A model generated the notes under the pieces. That model was given only the letters and a program-made list of their open reading frames with translations. It did not search any database and had not been told where the DNA came from. Both the position numbers and the translations under genes were made by a program. This document shows, in pieces, positions 39,201 to 54,200 of a stretch of 64,000 nucleotides of DNA. The stretch lies in the NCBI RefSeq assembly GCF_042648365.1, contig NZ_JBHRXI010000048.1, positions 98,952-162,951 of the forward strand. The letters run 5' to 3'. This stretch comes from Lutimaribacter_A marinistellae (GTDB lineage Bacteria; Pseudomonadota; Alphaproteobacteria; Rhodobacterales; Rhodobacteraceae). Position 1 is the first letter of the stretch; every line of letters starts with the position of its first letter.

Positions 39201-42200
39201 ACGGTAAAGGCAAACGCCTCGCCCACGGCTGCCGTTTCAGGCGGTGTCGAGGTCAGGACAGGCGCGCGGTTCGGCCCGGTCGAGGCCGCAACCCCGGCCG
39301 AGAACTGAACCCGCTGGCGGTCGGGCGTGACGATGGCGACCGTCTGGCCACTTGTCGTTGCCCCGGCTTCCAGCCTGCCGCCCTCTGGCAGGCTGGCGGA
39401 CAGGTCGATCATCCACACGCCCTGATCGGTCTGCCCCGTCGCATCGCCCGGAACACCGGAATAGCCCCGCTTCGGATCAAGCAGCAGCAGTACCGGCAGC
39501 ACGATGTCGCCATCGCCGATATTGGTTACCTGAACGTCATAGGACACTGTGCCCAGCGATCGGTCGTAACGCGTCGCGCCGAACTCGACAGCGATCTGCG
39601 CCGACAGGTCCTGGATCGCGCGGAACTCGGTCACGTAGTCGGTACCCATGCGCAGGCCCTGCGTCGAGGTCACCTCGCCCGAGACGGTCAGAGTATAGGT
39701 GTCGTCGGTGAGGTTGGCGACCTTGATCAGCACCAGCCGGTTGACCGCGTCATAGACGATCGCGTTGGGCGTGACCTCGGTCCCGTCCGAACTGGCAATC
39801 GTGTAATTCGCGGCATTCGCGACCGATGCGGTCGAGGTCGGGTCGCCCGCGAACATGTCCTGGTCGAACCGCACGGTCAGCACGCTCAAAGGCAGCGGCA
39901 CCACGGCATCCTGCGGCGGGTTGGTCGCAACCACGATCGGCGAATAGGCCGGGCTGACCACGTCCACCTGGTTCGACTGGCTGATCAGAACGCGCCCGTC
40001 CGAGGTGGTCGCCACCACGTCGCCGCGCGTTCCGGCCCTGGCGACCTCGATGCGTTGCAAGGTTTCCAGGTCGACCATGGTCAGGGCCGAACCTTCGGCG
40101 ACTTCGCCGGTATCGGAAACAGCACCGGTATTGGCAGAGACGAACAGCAGGTCTTCCAGCGCCGTCCCCTCACGGCCAAAGGCGATGGAATCCACCTGGC
40201 TGTCGAATTCCAGAACGATTTCGGCGCGCTGCCGTTCGGTGAACTTGACCACTTGGCTGCGATCCGGCCAGGTCACGGCCCAGAGCGTGCCCAGATCGTC
40301 GAAGGCAAGCGAGCCGACACGCAGATTCTCGTCCCGGCTCCACTGGCTGAACATCTCGCTCTCGGGGTCGAAGACCAGGATGCCGGAATTTGCGCCGACA
40401 TAGATAAGGCCCGTCTCCTTGTCGATGGCCAGGCCCATCGTCAGCCCCTGGCCAAAGCGCTTGACCACGCCGCCCGTCTCGGGATCGAGCCGCAGCAGCG
40501 AGCCGCCCCCCGTCGTGGCCCAGACCGCGCCATCGGCGTCCTCGGCCAGGTTGAAAACAGGCTCATCCAGCTGGATCAACAGCGATGTGCCGTCGGCAGT
40601 CCCGCCTTCCGCGTCAAAGGTGAAGATTTCGCCACGGTTCAATCCGCCCGAAATCCAGATATCGCCATTCGCCCGCTCGAGGATGGCCATCGGCCCGATA
40701 ACCCCGTCCTGCGACTGCTGGAATCCGGTCGCAAAGGCATTGCCAAGGAACGGGTTCAGGATCGTGTCGAACTCGGGCAGGTCCACGACCGGTGCGGCGG
40801 CGGGGATATTCTCGCTGGCGCGAATGAACAGGTCATTCGTCGATGGCGTGTCGACCGGCTCGGGCGCGCGGCCAAAATTCGGGGCGGTGGTCGCATCGAC
40901 CGTTTCCGGCGCACCCAGGTTCACAGGCTGGCCATCCGCGGTCACGGCCGAGCCGTCCGAAGGCGTCTCGCGGTTGCCCGCTATGTCCGTGGCCAGGGCG
41001 AGGAATTCGTAATCCTTGCCGGCATCGCCTTCGAAGATCATCGAGCCGCTGGCCTGCTCAAGCCGCCGCTGCCAGATGCGGAAATCGCCGCCATCCTCGG
41101 CAATGTAGAGCGTGACATGTCGCACGCCCGACCCGCCCGGATCATCGACCGCATCCCACGAGACATCGAAACTGTCGGTCCCGTCGATCTTGGAGACCTC
41201 GATGGTCGTGCGCGGTGCGCTGCCATCGACCACCTGGACCAACTCCCCGGTATCTTCTGGCGCGGCGGTGTCGAACAGCACCCGCGCCGACGAGGTGATG
41301 CGCGAGCCGGTGTCGACGTCATCCGCCGCCTGAACCGTCCAGGTGACGAATCCCGCGCCCTTGCCGCCCTCGGTATTGGGCGGCAACAGGCCACGTGTCG
41401 TGCTCTGGATCTTTTCGCCGGTCAGCGGGTCGATCGCCTGGATCACCCAGCGCGCCGTGGCAGGATCCTGGAACAGGTCGACACCCGCGCTGATCCGCAC
41501 GATGAAGCCCAGCGTATCCGAGAAATCGATCTCGTCTTGGTAGAACCACCGGTCATCCGGCACATCGATGGTGATTTCTCCGATCCGGATGTCCCCGAGG
41601 CGGAAGCTCCGCGGGTCGAGATCGTTGTCCAGCTGCGTGACCACCTCGATCTGGTTGGCAAAGGTCGACGAGGCGGGATCGTTCTCGAACTTGACGGTGA
41701 ACGGCAGATCTTCGGAGGCCGGCAACCAGCCCTCGGTTTCCAGCGTCTGCGGACCGCTGATCGCTGCCAGCGCGCCGGTATTGGCCGGGTCCGCAAAGTA
41801 ATCCGAGAAATCGAGAATCTCGAACTCGTCGCCATCGACGGTGGCAGGGCTCTGGTTCATGAAATCGACCGGCAGAGCCTGGCCGCGATCCTCGAACGGT
41901 ACCCAGGGCGAATAGATGCGCACCGCTTCGAAATGGGTCTGGTTGGTCAGGCCCATGTCGTAATCGACGAATTCGGGAAGGGCCGGCACCGGGATCTCGC
42001 CGCTGTAACAGTCGCTTTCGCGCGGATCCCAATACTCGATCTCGGCCATCAGGTTCTCGTCATGGCCATAGAACGTGCGAAGCTGCTCGAAGAAGCCCAG
42101 GATATCGCCGTCCGAGCGGATATCCTGCCCCGCCGGGCCGAACAGGATGCCCGAGGCCAGCGTCGCCATCAGCGACAGGATCTCCTGGCGCTCGCGGATT

Positions 42201-45200
42201 GGCGGAATGTCGGCCTCCTCCCGCAGGATTCCCGCCTGTTCCAGCCCAGCCAGGTAGAAGTTCACCCACAAATCCGGGTCGGCAACGATGGCAACCAGCG
42301 GGGCAGGTGCCTCGTCCGCGGCAAGGATCGTGTCGCGCAATTCCAGCGCGATATCGGTCTGATGCGCCACGAACTCGTCGCGCGTCATCGAGGTCGAGGT
42401 GGCATAGATGTGGAAACGGAACGGGATAAAGGGAATCTCGCACTCGCCCGGCTTGGCGGTGTTCTTGTTGTACAGCTCCTCGAAGGGGAAGGCCGCCATG
42501 GCTGCACCCAGCTGCGGGCTGGCCTCTGCCGCCTTTTCCACGACTTTGTCGTACCAGTCGCCGATCGCACCCTGTCCGCCTTCCTCAAGGATCTCGTCGA
42601 GGTCGGGCAGGACCGAGGACATGCGCGCCCGGAACGCCTCGAACGCTTCGTCATGCAACGCCTGAAGACCCGGATAGGCCGCGACGTTGAAGGTGAAGCC
42701 GGCAAACCCGTCGGCGGGCAGATCGTAAAGGAAACCGCGCGTGGCAAGCTGGCCGTCGCGGTTGACGATGCTTTCAAGCCCCGCCCAGAAGATATCCTCG
42801 TTCGGCGTGCCCTCGGCCCCGTCCGGCTCGCCCCGGACATTGGTGAAGAAGTCGAGGAAAGGCAGGCCGTACACGTACGGGTTGAAGTGCAGCTCGGGCA
42901 CCCCAACCTCGAAATAGGTATAGGGCGCGTCGAGGTTGTTGAGGTTCTGCAGGGCCACCGAATATGTCTCGGTCTCGCCCGGCAGCACCACGCGGCTGCC
43001 GCCGATGCCGATGGTCACGTCGCCCTCGATCCCGCGCTCCACAAGGAAGCGGTAAGGTGCCAGCGCCTGCGCGCCGGACGGGTTGGTCACGATGACGTCG
43101 TACAGGCCCAGCGGGGCATCCGTAAGGTCGAAGGTCGCGATGATCTCGCTGGAATCGACCACCCGGTAATTGACCGGCGCGTATTCCGCGATGTTGGGCC
43201 GGACCAGCTTGACCGTGGCGCTTTCGGCGAATTGCGCCCCGGAAATTCGCGTGGTCACGAAGCTGGACGCACCGCCGCGATCCGTCTGCACGTCGGTGAT
43301 GACCAACGGCAGCAACTCGGCAAGGATGGTCAACTCGGTTCCGTCCTCGGGGCCCGAGAAATTGCGCACCGAGATATAGTAGGTTCCCGGTTCGGTCGAT
43401 GGCACCAGCGCCACCAGATCGCTTGACAGCGGCCCTTCATAAGTCGCGTCAAAGGCATTCGCCGTGGGCAGCGCGTCATGGCGGATGAAGATTTCGTTGA
43501 GCGCCTGTTCCTCGGACGAGATCACGGTGACCCGCAGCGTTTCTTCCGGCGGGACGGTGATGCGATAAAGCCGTTCGGCCCCGTTTTCGACCGACACGGT
43601 CGTGGGCGTCGCGATCAGAAGCTCGGGAACCGTGGTTTCCAGCGTATCCGACGACGCCGTGGTGTTGTTGGCCTCGTTCACACCCTCGTGGATCTGGTTG
43701 AAGATATCCGTGCGCACGATTACGCGATAGCCACCCGGCGTTGCCGCCGGCATCGTGGTTTCCAGCGTGACGGTCCGGCTTTCGCCTGGCGCCAACGGCC
43801 CCGAGCTCTGCACCCGTCCGATGGGGCGGTCCTTGATGTCCCAGATCCCGTCGGTCGACAGGAACGCGGTATCCGACCACGACCCCTCGGCGATCACGTC
43901 GTCGGACTGGTTGGTGACGGTCCAGCTGATGGTGATCGGCTCACCCGCCTCGGCATCGGCGGGGATCGAGATGTCGGTAACCTCCAGGTCCGTCGGCGGC
44001 GGCAGTTCGATGATCATCGGCACGGCCGAGCGTGCGTCGTTGTTGGCATCGTCCAGTTCGAAAACCGTGCCACGATTGCCGCTGCGTGACGGATCGGTGA
44101 CGACAAAGACGTAATACGCCTCGGTCGGCATGTCGGTGGGCACGGTAAAGCTTTGCGAGACCTCGTAGCTCTCGCCGGCCTCCAACCCGCCGCCGTGGCG
44201 GATAGTGCCGATGAACCGGTCCGACCGGATATCGAGCAGCGCATCGCGGCTGAGATAGATCAGATCGTCCCACGCCGCCTGCTGGAAGGGGACCGGACCG
44301 CCCTCGTTGGTGACGGTATAGCTCAGGTCGAATTGCTGGCCGCGCACGGCCCGCTCGCTCGCGTCGAGTTGCGTGACCTTCAGATCGGGCGCGACATAGG
44401 GGCCGATCGTCACCGCCTCGAAGGTGGTGTTGTTGCCCTCGCCCTGGAACTCTCGCACCACGCCGGTAGAGCTGCCATTCAGCCCCGGCAGGCGCGGAGA
44501 GATCGTCGAGCGCGACCGCGAACTGTCGGACAGGTCCGCATCTGCAACGGCCAGGATGTGGAAATCCCCCTCGATCTCGAAGGGCAGGGTGACCGTTACC
44601 GTCGAGGTATAGCTTTCGCCGGGATCCAGCGCGCCCACATGACGGTTCTCGGCCCGGATCTCGCGCGAGCCTTCCTCGCGCCGCAGCAGGAAATCGCCCA
44701 CGTCCAGCGAATTGTCGAGCGAAAGGTAGACCCGGTCGGTCCAGACCTCCTGCCGCGTGGTGCGGTTGCCGACATTGGTGACCTCGAAGCTGATATCGAT
44801 GGTCTGGCCCGCCGCCAGTGTCTCGGGGATGTCCAGCGCGGTAACCTGCAGATCGGGTTCGCGGTAGGTGACATCGAAACTGCCCCGCAGCATCGTGCCT
44901 TCGGGATGTTCGAACGCGTTAGGGGTAAAGGTTCCCGCGGTCCGGTCATTGACGCCACCGGTATAGGGCCAGGGCCGCTCGAACTCCTGCAGGCGCAGTC
45001 CGGTATTGGTAAAGACGTAGACGTAGAACGGCCCTTCGATACCCGGCGGCAGAACCCCCTCGACCGTCCTTGTATAGCTTTCGCCGGCGTCCAGCCCGTC
45101 GGAATTCGCGATTGTCAGCGACTTCAGCATAGTCGCACGATCACGGATGAAGGTCGGATCGGCAGAGATCCAGACCTCGTCGCGCCAGTATCGCGTCTCC

Positions 45201-48200
45201 TCCCAGATCTTGGCGTCGCTGTCGTTTTCGACGGTATAGCTGAAGGCCACCTTCTCACCCGAGAACGCCTCGGCCGGCGGAACGACCTCGATCACGCGCA
45301 GGTTCGGGATCGGGCTGTCGACCTTCGTGGTCGCGACATCGGCATTGTCGTCGGTGTTGGGGTCGCCCGATTGCGCCACGACCGCATGCAGATAGGCCGC
45401 GTCGATACCGGGGGCGAGCTTCATCTTCTGGGTCAGCGTCACGCTGCCGCCAATGCCGATCGTGCCCAGGTCGAACCGGCCGAGGCTCCAGCGCTCCTGG
45501 CCAGACGCGTTCAGGCTGGGGGTCGAGGTCAGCGTCAGCGTCACGTTTCCGCCGGACGCTTCCTTGTCACCGGTATTGGCAACCGTATAGGTCACCTCGA
45601 ATTCGTTTTCACCCGTGACGCCGCCCTTGGCCTCGGGGGTCACGGCGTCGATCGTGATGTTCAGGTCGGGCCGCGTCAGGTCGGGCGGGTCGCCGATCAC
45701 GTTGAACACGGGCGGCTGACCGATCACCTCGCCGCCGCCGGCCTTGTAGTTGTTGGAGTTGAGCTCGGTAGGGTCGTCCTCGTTCACGTTGACGGCCAGC
45801 GTATCCTCGAGCAGCGTGCCATATGGATCGACCCAGGGCGTCAGGTAGTAATTGCCCGATCGCACGCTGTCGGGCAGCGTGACCGAGACGGTCCGGTCAT
45901 ATCCTTCACCCACGTCGAGGATGCCATCGGCGTACTGGATCGTGGTCAGCAATATGTCGCCCTGTCCCGGATGCGGGCGGTTCTTGTCGATGGTCAGCCA
46001 GATCTGTTCGGCCCAGTTGCCCAGGTCCGTCGCCCCCGCACCGCGGTTGGTGACGGTATAGGTCAGCGAGACCTCGTTGCCTTCAAAGGCCTGCGTCGGC
46101 GTTACGACGTCATGCACCACCAGGTCGGCGAACGGGATCGGGTCGACGAAAATCTTGTGAACGCCAAGGTTGTTGCCGTCATTGGGCCATTCCTCGACCG
46201 CGTTGCCGCTGTCGGTCTCGACCAGCAGGTAGACATCGCCCCGGAAGCGCATCGGGATCTGGAAGAACACCTCCTGGCTGAGATATTGCTCGCCGGTGTC
46301 CAGCGCAGCCTCGTTCGAGTAGCTGCCAAGCCGGATGTCGTCAAAGGTGACCTTGTCATCAAGCGACAGGTAAACGCTGTCGGTCCAGTTCGGCACCTTG
46401 GTCGCCACCGGGCCCTGATTGATCACCGTCCAGCGCAGCGATCCGGTTCCACCGGCGGTAAAGCTGTCATTCGTCTGGAAATCGGAAACCTGCAGGTCCG
46501 GCCGCGGCAGCCGCGAAACAAGGATCTGCGTGTCCGCCGCGCTTTCGTTGTCGCCCTCGTCATTATGTTCGTAGACCGTGTTTCCGTAATCGGTGATCAC
46601 GATCAGGTCGTAACGGTCGTTGGTCTGGGCGGGCAGGATGATCTGTTCCCGGCGCGTGTAGGTCGTGTTGGCCTGAAGCGGTCCATCGTAATCGTAGGCG
46701 CCGATCAGGATGTCGTTGCCGCTGCCATCGGACTTGCGCAGCACCAGCCGGTCGGTCCACGTCCCCTCTGCCGGGCCGGTTCCGTCGTTGCGCACCGTCC
46801 AGGTGACATCGATGGGCGATCCTTCGGGCGCAGTCTCGGGGGCGGTGATGTCGGTGACGATCAGGTTGGGCGGCGGCGTCAGCATGACGTCCACTTCTCC
46901 CGATGCGCCCGCGTTCCCCTCGTCGGTGAACACGAACTCGTATGGCGCGCTGTTGGGGCCGGTCGACGATCCGCCGGGCACCTCGACAAAGAAATAGGCC
47001 GGACCTTCCCAGCCGTCCGGCAACCGGATCAGCGCCTCACGGGTGTATTCCGCCTCGGGCGCAAGGAAACCCAGTTGCTCGAACCGGCCCACGTAGACGC
47101 GGTCTGTTCCCTCGGCATTGTCGGCGATATAGACGCGGTCGCTCCACCGGCTGGTCTGGGTCAGGCCGATCCCGTCATTCCTGACCGTCCAGCGCACCAG
47201 CACGTCGTCACCCGAATTCGCGGTCTCGGGCGCGACCACCTCCTGCACCACCAGATCGGCATAGGGAATGGGCGCCACGTCGAAGAAGCCTTCGAGTGCA
47301 AGGCGGTTATCCGCCTCCTGGCCGTTCTCGAACACAACGTCATCCGCATCGGTGACCACGAAAAGCGTGAAACGACCATTGAGTGCAGGCGGCAGGAAAA
47401 AGCTTTCTTCGCGGTCATAGGTCGCGCCGACATCAAGTCCGCCAGTATGGTCGAAGGCCGCCAGTTCGATGTCATCGTCATTGCCCAGCTCGTCATCGGC
47501 CGAGATGATGATGCGATCGGTCCAGCCATCCGTGATGCCGCGCCCGGTGCCGGTATTCTCGACCGTCCAGCCCACGGTGACAAAGCCCGGATCGTCCACC
47601 GTCAAGTTCGGCGCGGTGACCTGCGTCACCTCCAGGTCCGCATAGGGCGCAAGCGTCACGTCCAGCGCGGCGGCGCCGGTATTGTCTTCTTCGTTGCCGG
47701 GCTCGCTGACCGTATTCTCGCGATCCGCCCCCACGAGGATGAACCATGCGCCCGACACCGATATGGGCAGGGTCACATCCGCGAATGCGGCGGCACTTGC
47801 CCCGTCTGCCAGCGGTGCAGTCTGCGCCACCTCTCCAAGGAAGATGTCCTGCGCATCGAGCGCGTCGTCGCGGCTCAGCCAGATGCCGTCTGTCCAATCC
47901 AGCCGGGCAGGGCCCGCCCCTGTATTGTCGACCTCCCAGGTGACCCGCAGCGTATCGCCCGATTGCGGCGCGGTGTCGTCGAGGGCGACCGTCCCGATCA
48001 CCAGGTTCGGATGCCGCAGACCCAGCGCCGCGCCCTGTCCGGCGTTGTTGTCCTCGCGCCCGCCCTCGAACAGGTCGCGCCGGGCATCGGCGCGCGCCTC
48101 GAACCGGTATTCGCCTTCGCCCACATCCGGCGCGGTGATCTCCAGCGTCACCTCGTAACTGTCGCCGACGGCAAGATCGAATGGCCGTTCCGCTTCGCCC

Positions 48201-51200
48201 AGCAGGCGGCCCGCGCCCAGACCCGGCCCGACGAGATAGAGCGCATCCCACCACGGGGCACGGGCATCCGCCTCGCCATCGTTGAGGATGGTATAGGTGA
48301 CCTCCACGACCTCTCCGGGAACCAGCGAGGTCGGACCCTCCACCGACGTCACGCGCAGATCCGCCGAGGGCCCGGCGGCAAGGCCCAGCGTGTCGTCGGA
48401 TACCTTGATGTTGTTATCCGTCAGGTCGCGCTCATAGACGTCGCCATCGGCATTCGTGTGCACGATGATGTGGAAATCGCCCACGAAGCCGGGCGGCAAG
48501 AGGAAGCTGGCCGAACGCGAGTAGCTGGCATCGACCGCCAGTGCAGTGTCGCGGAAGAATTCGCCCAGCAGGAAATCGGAATCGTCGATCGTGTCATCGG
48601 CCGACAGGTAGACGCGGTCGACCCACGCTTCGTTCGCCGCGCTGACCGGGTTGGGGCCGAAATTGGCCACCCGCCACGCCACGTCGATTTCTTCGTTGGC
48701 AAGGTAAGAACCGGCCGGTGCAACCAGTGCCTGAACCGCCAGATCGGCATAGGGCGAGGACAGCGCGATCTGCCGGTTGTCGACATTGTTGCCGCGCGTG
48801 TCGGGTTCGAGCACCGCCGCCTCGGCATCCGTGGCGACAAGGATCTGCACGTCGCCCTCGATACCAAGGGGCAGGGTCACGTCGGTCGTCACGGTGTAAG
48901 AGGCATCGACCTCCAGCGCCCCGCTCCGGGCGACGGTGCCGATCAGGACGTCGGTCTCGTCCAGAACCGCATCTTCCGAGATATAGACATGATCGACCCA
49001 TTCCGAGGCTTCGGTCGTGACCGCGCCACGGTTGACGACGCTCCACGACACGGTGCCCGTCTCGCCGCCGCGCGGGCTGTCCGGCACGCCGGTGATCATG
49101 GCCACGAGGTCCGCGTAGGGCCGCGAGGCCGACACGATGTCGATACGCCGGTCGTTGTTGTTTTCGGCCTGGAAAATGGTCAGCCCGTCGCGCGCCTCGT
49201 TCAACCCGCTGCGGTTGGCATCGTCGCGATCGGCGATCACCGTGATCCGCAGGTTGCCGACACCGGCCGCGCCATGCGGCAGGTCAAAGGCCATCGTTCG
49301 CGTATCGCTCTCGCCTGGGTCGATCCGCAAACCGTCGGCACCCACCGTGACATCGTGGAGCAAGGCGCCCGTGTCGAGATTGGTGATGATGACCCTGTCG
49401 GTCCAGTCTCCCGGCGTCGCGGCCGCGCCCTCGTTGGCTATGGTCCAGCTCACCGTCAACGAGCTGCCGGCGGCGGGTTCTTCCTCGGCGACCGAAATCT
49501 CCGAGATCACGAGGTCGGGGGCCGAGGCGACCCGCGTGGTCGTGTCGTTGTTGGACTCGCCCGTGTCGTCCTCGTTCGCTTCCGACACCTCGTCCAGCGC
49601 GTCAACGATGATGCGGAAATCGAACAGGCCGGTGCCGTCGATCCCCTCGGGCCAGCCGAACTCCACGCTGCGTGCAAGCGTGTCCCCGGCGTCAAGCGTG
49701 GTGTCGCCCGGCGCGCGCAGGTCCTGGTTCAGGACAACGCGGTTGGTGTTGCGGTTGGTGACGATCAACCGCTCGGTCCATGCGCCATTAGCGGCCTTGC
49801 CGCCCTCGTTGGCAAGCGTGTAATCCACCGTGACCGTGTCGCCGCCTTCCCAACCCGAGGCCGGAGAGATCGACACGTCGCGCGCCAGCAGGTCGGGGCT
49901 TGCCGCCAGAACGACCGTCGCGGTCAGGTTCAGGCTGTTGTTGGTCTCGGCATCTCCCGCGTCGTTCTGTTCCTCGACGCTGTTCTCGGTATCGACGCGC
50001 AGGGTGACCGACAGATCGCCAACCGCCTGAGAACCTGCCGCAAGGCGAATCTCGGCGCTGCGGGTCAGCGACTCACCGGCCGCGATTTCGCCCGCGGCGC
50101 CGACATCATAGGGCACGACGAGATCGGACAGGATCGCGCCGTCGGCGTCACGCACGGTGATGCGGGTGTTGAAGCTGGTCGTCACCGGCAGATCGCCGGC
50201 ATTGGTCAGCGTCCATTCCAGAGGCATCGTCCCGCCGGTCTCCAGCGGGTCCTCGGTCGCCACGCTGAACGCGCTGGGCACGAGGTCCGGCGCCGGCACG
50301 TCTTCGAGCGTCAGGGAAATCGGCGTGCGCAGCGGGTTGGAATAGATGTTGAATGTGAACTCGCGCGCGTCGGGCGCATTCATGAACCCTTCGACCAGCA
50401 GCGTGTAGGTCCCGTCGAACGGCATCTCGCGGGTGTCGATATCGCTGGCGTATTCGCTGAACACTTGGTTGCCGAACGGATCGATCAGGCGCCACCAATT
50501 GTTGAAGTCGACATCCCCGAAATCAAAGAACAGCCGGTCGCCCGCGCTGGCCTCGAACTTGAACGCCTGGGTCTCGTTGCCCGGTGCCAGCTGGTCGCTG
50601 ACGGCGGTGCCGATGGTCAACTCGGCGGCCTGCGCCAGGTCGAGCACGCGGAACGAGAAATCGCCGCTCACACCGTTCTGCGGCGCGACGGTAAAGGTAT
50701 AATCGCCCGGGATCAGCTGGTAGATCGGCGGCGCACTGGGCGCGCTCGATCCATCGGTCTGGGTAAAGGACCGGTCGTCGACCTGGCCGCGCGGGCCGGA
50801 CAGCATCCAGCGGAAATTGCCGTCATAGGGCGCCAGCGCATCGACATAGATCCGCGTCGCCTCCTCGACGGTGAAGGTAAAGCTGGCGGTTTGGCCCGGC
50901 AGCGCGATGTTGCCCGCGGTCAATTCGCCAAAGGTCAACTCCGTCGCAGATCCGGTCAGGGGCACGAGGCGGAAGGAATGCGTGCGCTCGTCGCCCTGGC
51001 TGACCTCGCCCTCGATCAGCAGGTAGTGCAGCCCGTCGATGTTCAGCGACAGGCTCTGGATGTCGTTGCGCAGGTTGGCCGAGCCTGCCACCAGCTGCCC
51101 GAAACGATCCACGATCTTCCACCGGCCCTGAAGGTCGCCCTCCAGCGCGTCGAGGTAGAAACTGTCGCCCGCCGTGCCGTCGAACCTGAACAGCTGCGAG

Positions 51201-54200
51201 CTGTTGCCGGGATCAAAGGTCAGGTCCTGCTGCTCCGACAGGGGCAGTTCGGTGGCATTGCCCAGATCGCGCAGGGCAAAAGCAAACGCGCCGGTATTGG
51301 CATCGGTCCCGTCAATGGTGACGACGTAATCGCCCGCTCCAAGCGTCAGCACCGCCGCATCGTTACGATAGGTGGAATCGATCGACCGTATGTCGCGCGC
51401 ATAGATGGTTCCCTGCGGTCCCGACAGGGTAAAGCCCAGCGTCGTATCGTTGGTCAGCGTGTCCAGCAGGACCTGCCGCGCCGCGTCGAGCGTGAAGGTG
51501 TACCGCGCCACGTCGCCCGCTGCTTCGATCTCGCCGGTGACGACATTGTCCAGCGTCATCGCGGCCGTCGCCACCTCGGGCACGCTCAGCCCCAGCGTAT
51601 AGGCTATGGGTTCGGTGGTATCGACCGTGCCCTGAACCAGCAACAGGTACCGTCCCGCGCCGCCCAGCGAAGCGGTTTCGAAATCGGCGTCGAGCCGGTT
51701 GCGCTGGGTGACGATCTGACCGTCGGGCGCCACCAGTTTCCAATAGGCCGTCGGACCCGAGGTCAGGGCGGTATCGATGCGCATCAGCGCGTCGCCGCCC
51801 GCCCAGTCGAAGGCATAAAGATGCGCGCCGCTTGCCGGATCGAGCGTGGCGGATACCGGCTCTCCCGGCTCCAGCGCGGTGGCCGCATCGGCATCGCGCA
51901 GGCCCAGGCTGTAACTGCCGACCGAGTCGTCGCTGGTGTAGACGCTCAGCATGTAGACACCCGCCGGCATCCTCAGCACGGGGTTCGTCGTCAGGTAGTA
52001 ACCGTCTGATCGGGTAAAGTTGCGCGCCTCGACCCCGATCGGGCCGGTCAGCTCGTAGCGCAGCGCGCCATTGTCGGTCATCGGGTCGAAAACGATCCGC
52101 GCGGGCGCGTCCAGCTCGATGCGATAGCGGTCGACGGCCTCGGCTGACGACAGGGTGCCGGTCACGATATCGCCCGGCGCGGCACTCAGCCCACCGGTCA
52201 GCGCTGCAGTGGCCAGCGATACGTTGTCGATCAAAAGGCCCATCACCGTGCTGGTGCCGTTCTGCGCCTGGATCGCCAGCCGCCGGTCGGCCAGTTCGAC
52301 CCCGCCGACAAGGAAATCCTCCAGCAGCACCGTCTCGGTGCCGCCGATGGTCAACGAAACGGTGATGTTGGCCCCGCCGGCAACCCGCGTCGCGGTCATG
52401 GACAAGCGGCCCGGCTCGGTGATCAGATCGGCGATGCCGAGACCATGATCGCTCAGCGCGACCTCGGTTTTCTTGCTCCCGAAATGCACCGACAGATGCG
52501 GCACCGGCCCGTCGCCGCCATCCTGGTAGAGGTCCAGCGCCACTGCCAGCACGTCGCTGGCATCCGGTTCCAGTCCCAGGAAGGCGATCTCGCCGCCCGC
52601 GCCATAGCTGGCAGTCGGCACCAGCAGCATCGAGAATCCGTTGCCCGGATCGCCGACCCCCGGCGCAGTCAGGTCGTAGTCGAAGGCCGCAGTGTAGGCA
52701 TCGACCTGCCCCTCGACCGTGGTGGAAAAGGCGATGCCTGTGCGGTTGTCCGCCGACAGGATGTCGAGCAGTTGCAGGGCGGTCCCGCCGCCCGTGGCCG
52801 TCTCGGCAGGTTCGGTCCCCTGGTAGGTGCTCAGGACATGGCCGATGGACGACCCAGTGCCGAACTCCTCCAGCGTATCCCCCAGCGCGGCGGGGTAGGC
52901 GGGGCTGACCAGTTCGAACCGGTAGCCATCATCGGATTCACCGTTCGCGACATTGCCTTCGAGCAACAGGAAATACTGCCCCGCCTCTTTCAGCACAAAG
53001 CCCCCGGCATCCTCAAGACGGCGGGCCGAGATCACCTGGTTCCCGTCCGCATCGATCACCCGCCATCCGGTGTCCCGCGCCGGGGTTTCGATCATGTCCA
53101 TCGAGAACGGCTGGTGCCGCATCCCGTCAAGGCTGAACACCCGCGTGCCCAAGGCCTTGTTCGGCAGGTTCCCGAATACTTCGTCGTTAAAGCCGATATC
53201 GCTGGCCGATGCCTCGAGGTCGATCATGCGGAACTCGAACGCGCCGGTCAGGTTGCCATCGCCATAAATGGTCAGCTCGTATGCACCGGCGTCCAGCGAC
53301 AGCACCGGGTTGGCGGTGAAGCGGGTCGCGTCCGTCTGATCCATTGCCCGCCCTGTGATGATCGCGCCATCGGGGCCGGTCAGCGACCAGCGCAGATCCC
53401 GGCTGTAGACCAGGCTGTCCATCACCAGCTTCTTGGCCTCGGTCAGCTCCAGCGAAAAGCGGCGCACCTGCCCGGGATAGTCCAGGTCGGCATTCTGAAC
53501 GCTGTCCAGCGTCAGCGCGGTGGGTGTCTCGTCCTCGATCTCGTAGACGGCCAGCTCGTAGGCGGCGCGCGTGCCATGCGCGATCTCGCCCTCGACAAGG
53601 AAGGTCCAAGTACCTTCGTAGGGCAGGGCGACAACCCGGTCGCCGGGGTTTTCGTACAGATGCACCCGCCCGAACGGATCGATCACGCGCCAGTCCATCC
53701 GACCTTGCTCGGAGAGGTTGCGCAGATAGACCTGCGCGTCACCGCCGACGGAGTCAAAGGAGTAGGCCGCCGTGCGGTTCGCGGGCAGCAATTCGCCATC
53801 GACAGGGGTGCCCAGTGTCAGCGTCTCGGCCGCGCCCAGATCGAGCAGAACGAGGTTGAACAGCCCCGTCGTGCTGCCATCGCCCTGCACGCGCAAGGTA
53901 TAGTCGCCCGCGGGCAGGCTCAGTACCGGGTTGCCCGAATTGTCCGCGCGGTTCAGGCCCTGCGACACGATGATGCCCTGCGGTCCGCGCAGGCTGTATT
54001 GCAGCCCCGCTGCGGGCGTCAGGCTGTCGACGTAGACGCGCGTCGCCGCGTCGACGGCAAAGCTGTAGTCCAGCCGCTTGCCCACCGCGTCGATCTCGCC
54101 GGTGATCCCGCGCGGGATCATGTTGACCCGCATCGCGGATTGGCCATCCGGCCCGGCATCCGGCACGGTGCCATCCTCGGCGACGGCGTCGAGTGGCAGG

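Noticed and set aside
36845..43426. A 2,193-codon open frame on the plus strand
   Set aside because: Same reason: a shadow of the giant gene with Arg/His/Asp-rich translation and no recognisable domain.
44153..52009. A 2,618-codon open frame on the plus strand
   Set aside because: It is antisense to the CARDB and PPC regions of the giant gene and its translation is Arg/Gln/His-rich with no domain. Long antisense frames arise easily in high-GC genes that avoid certain codons.
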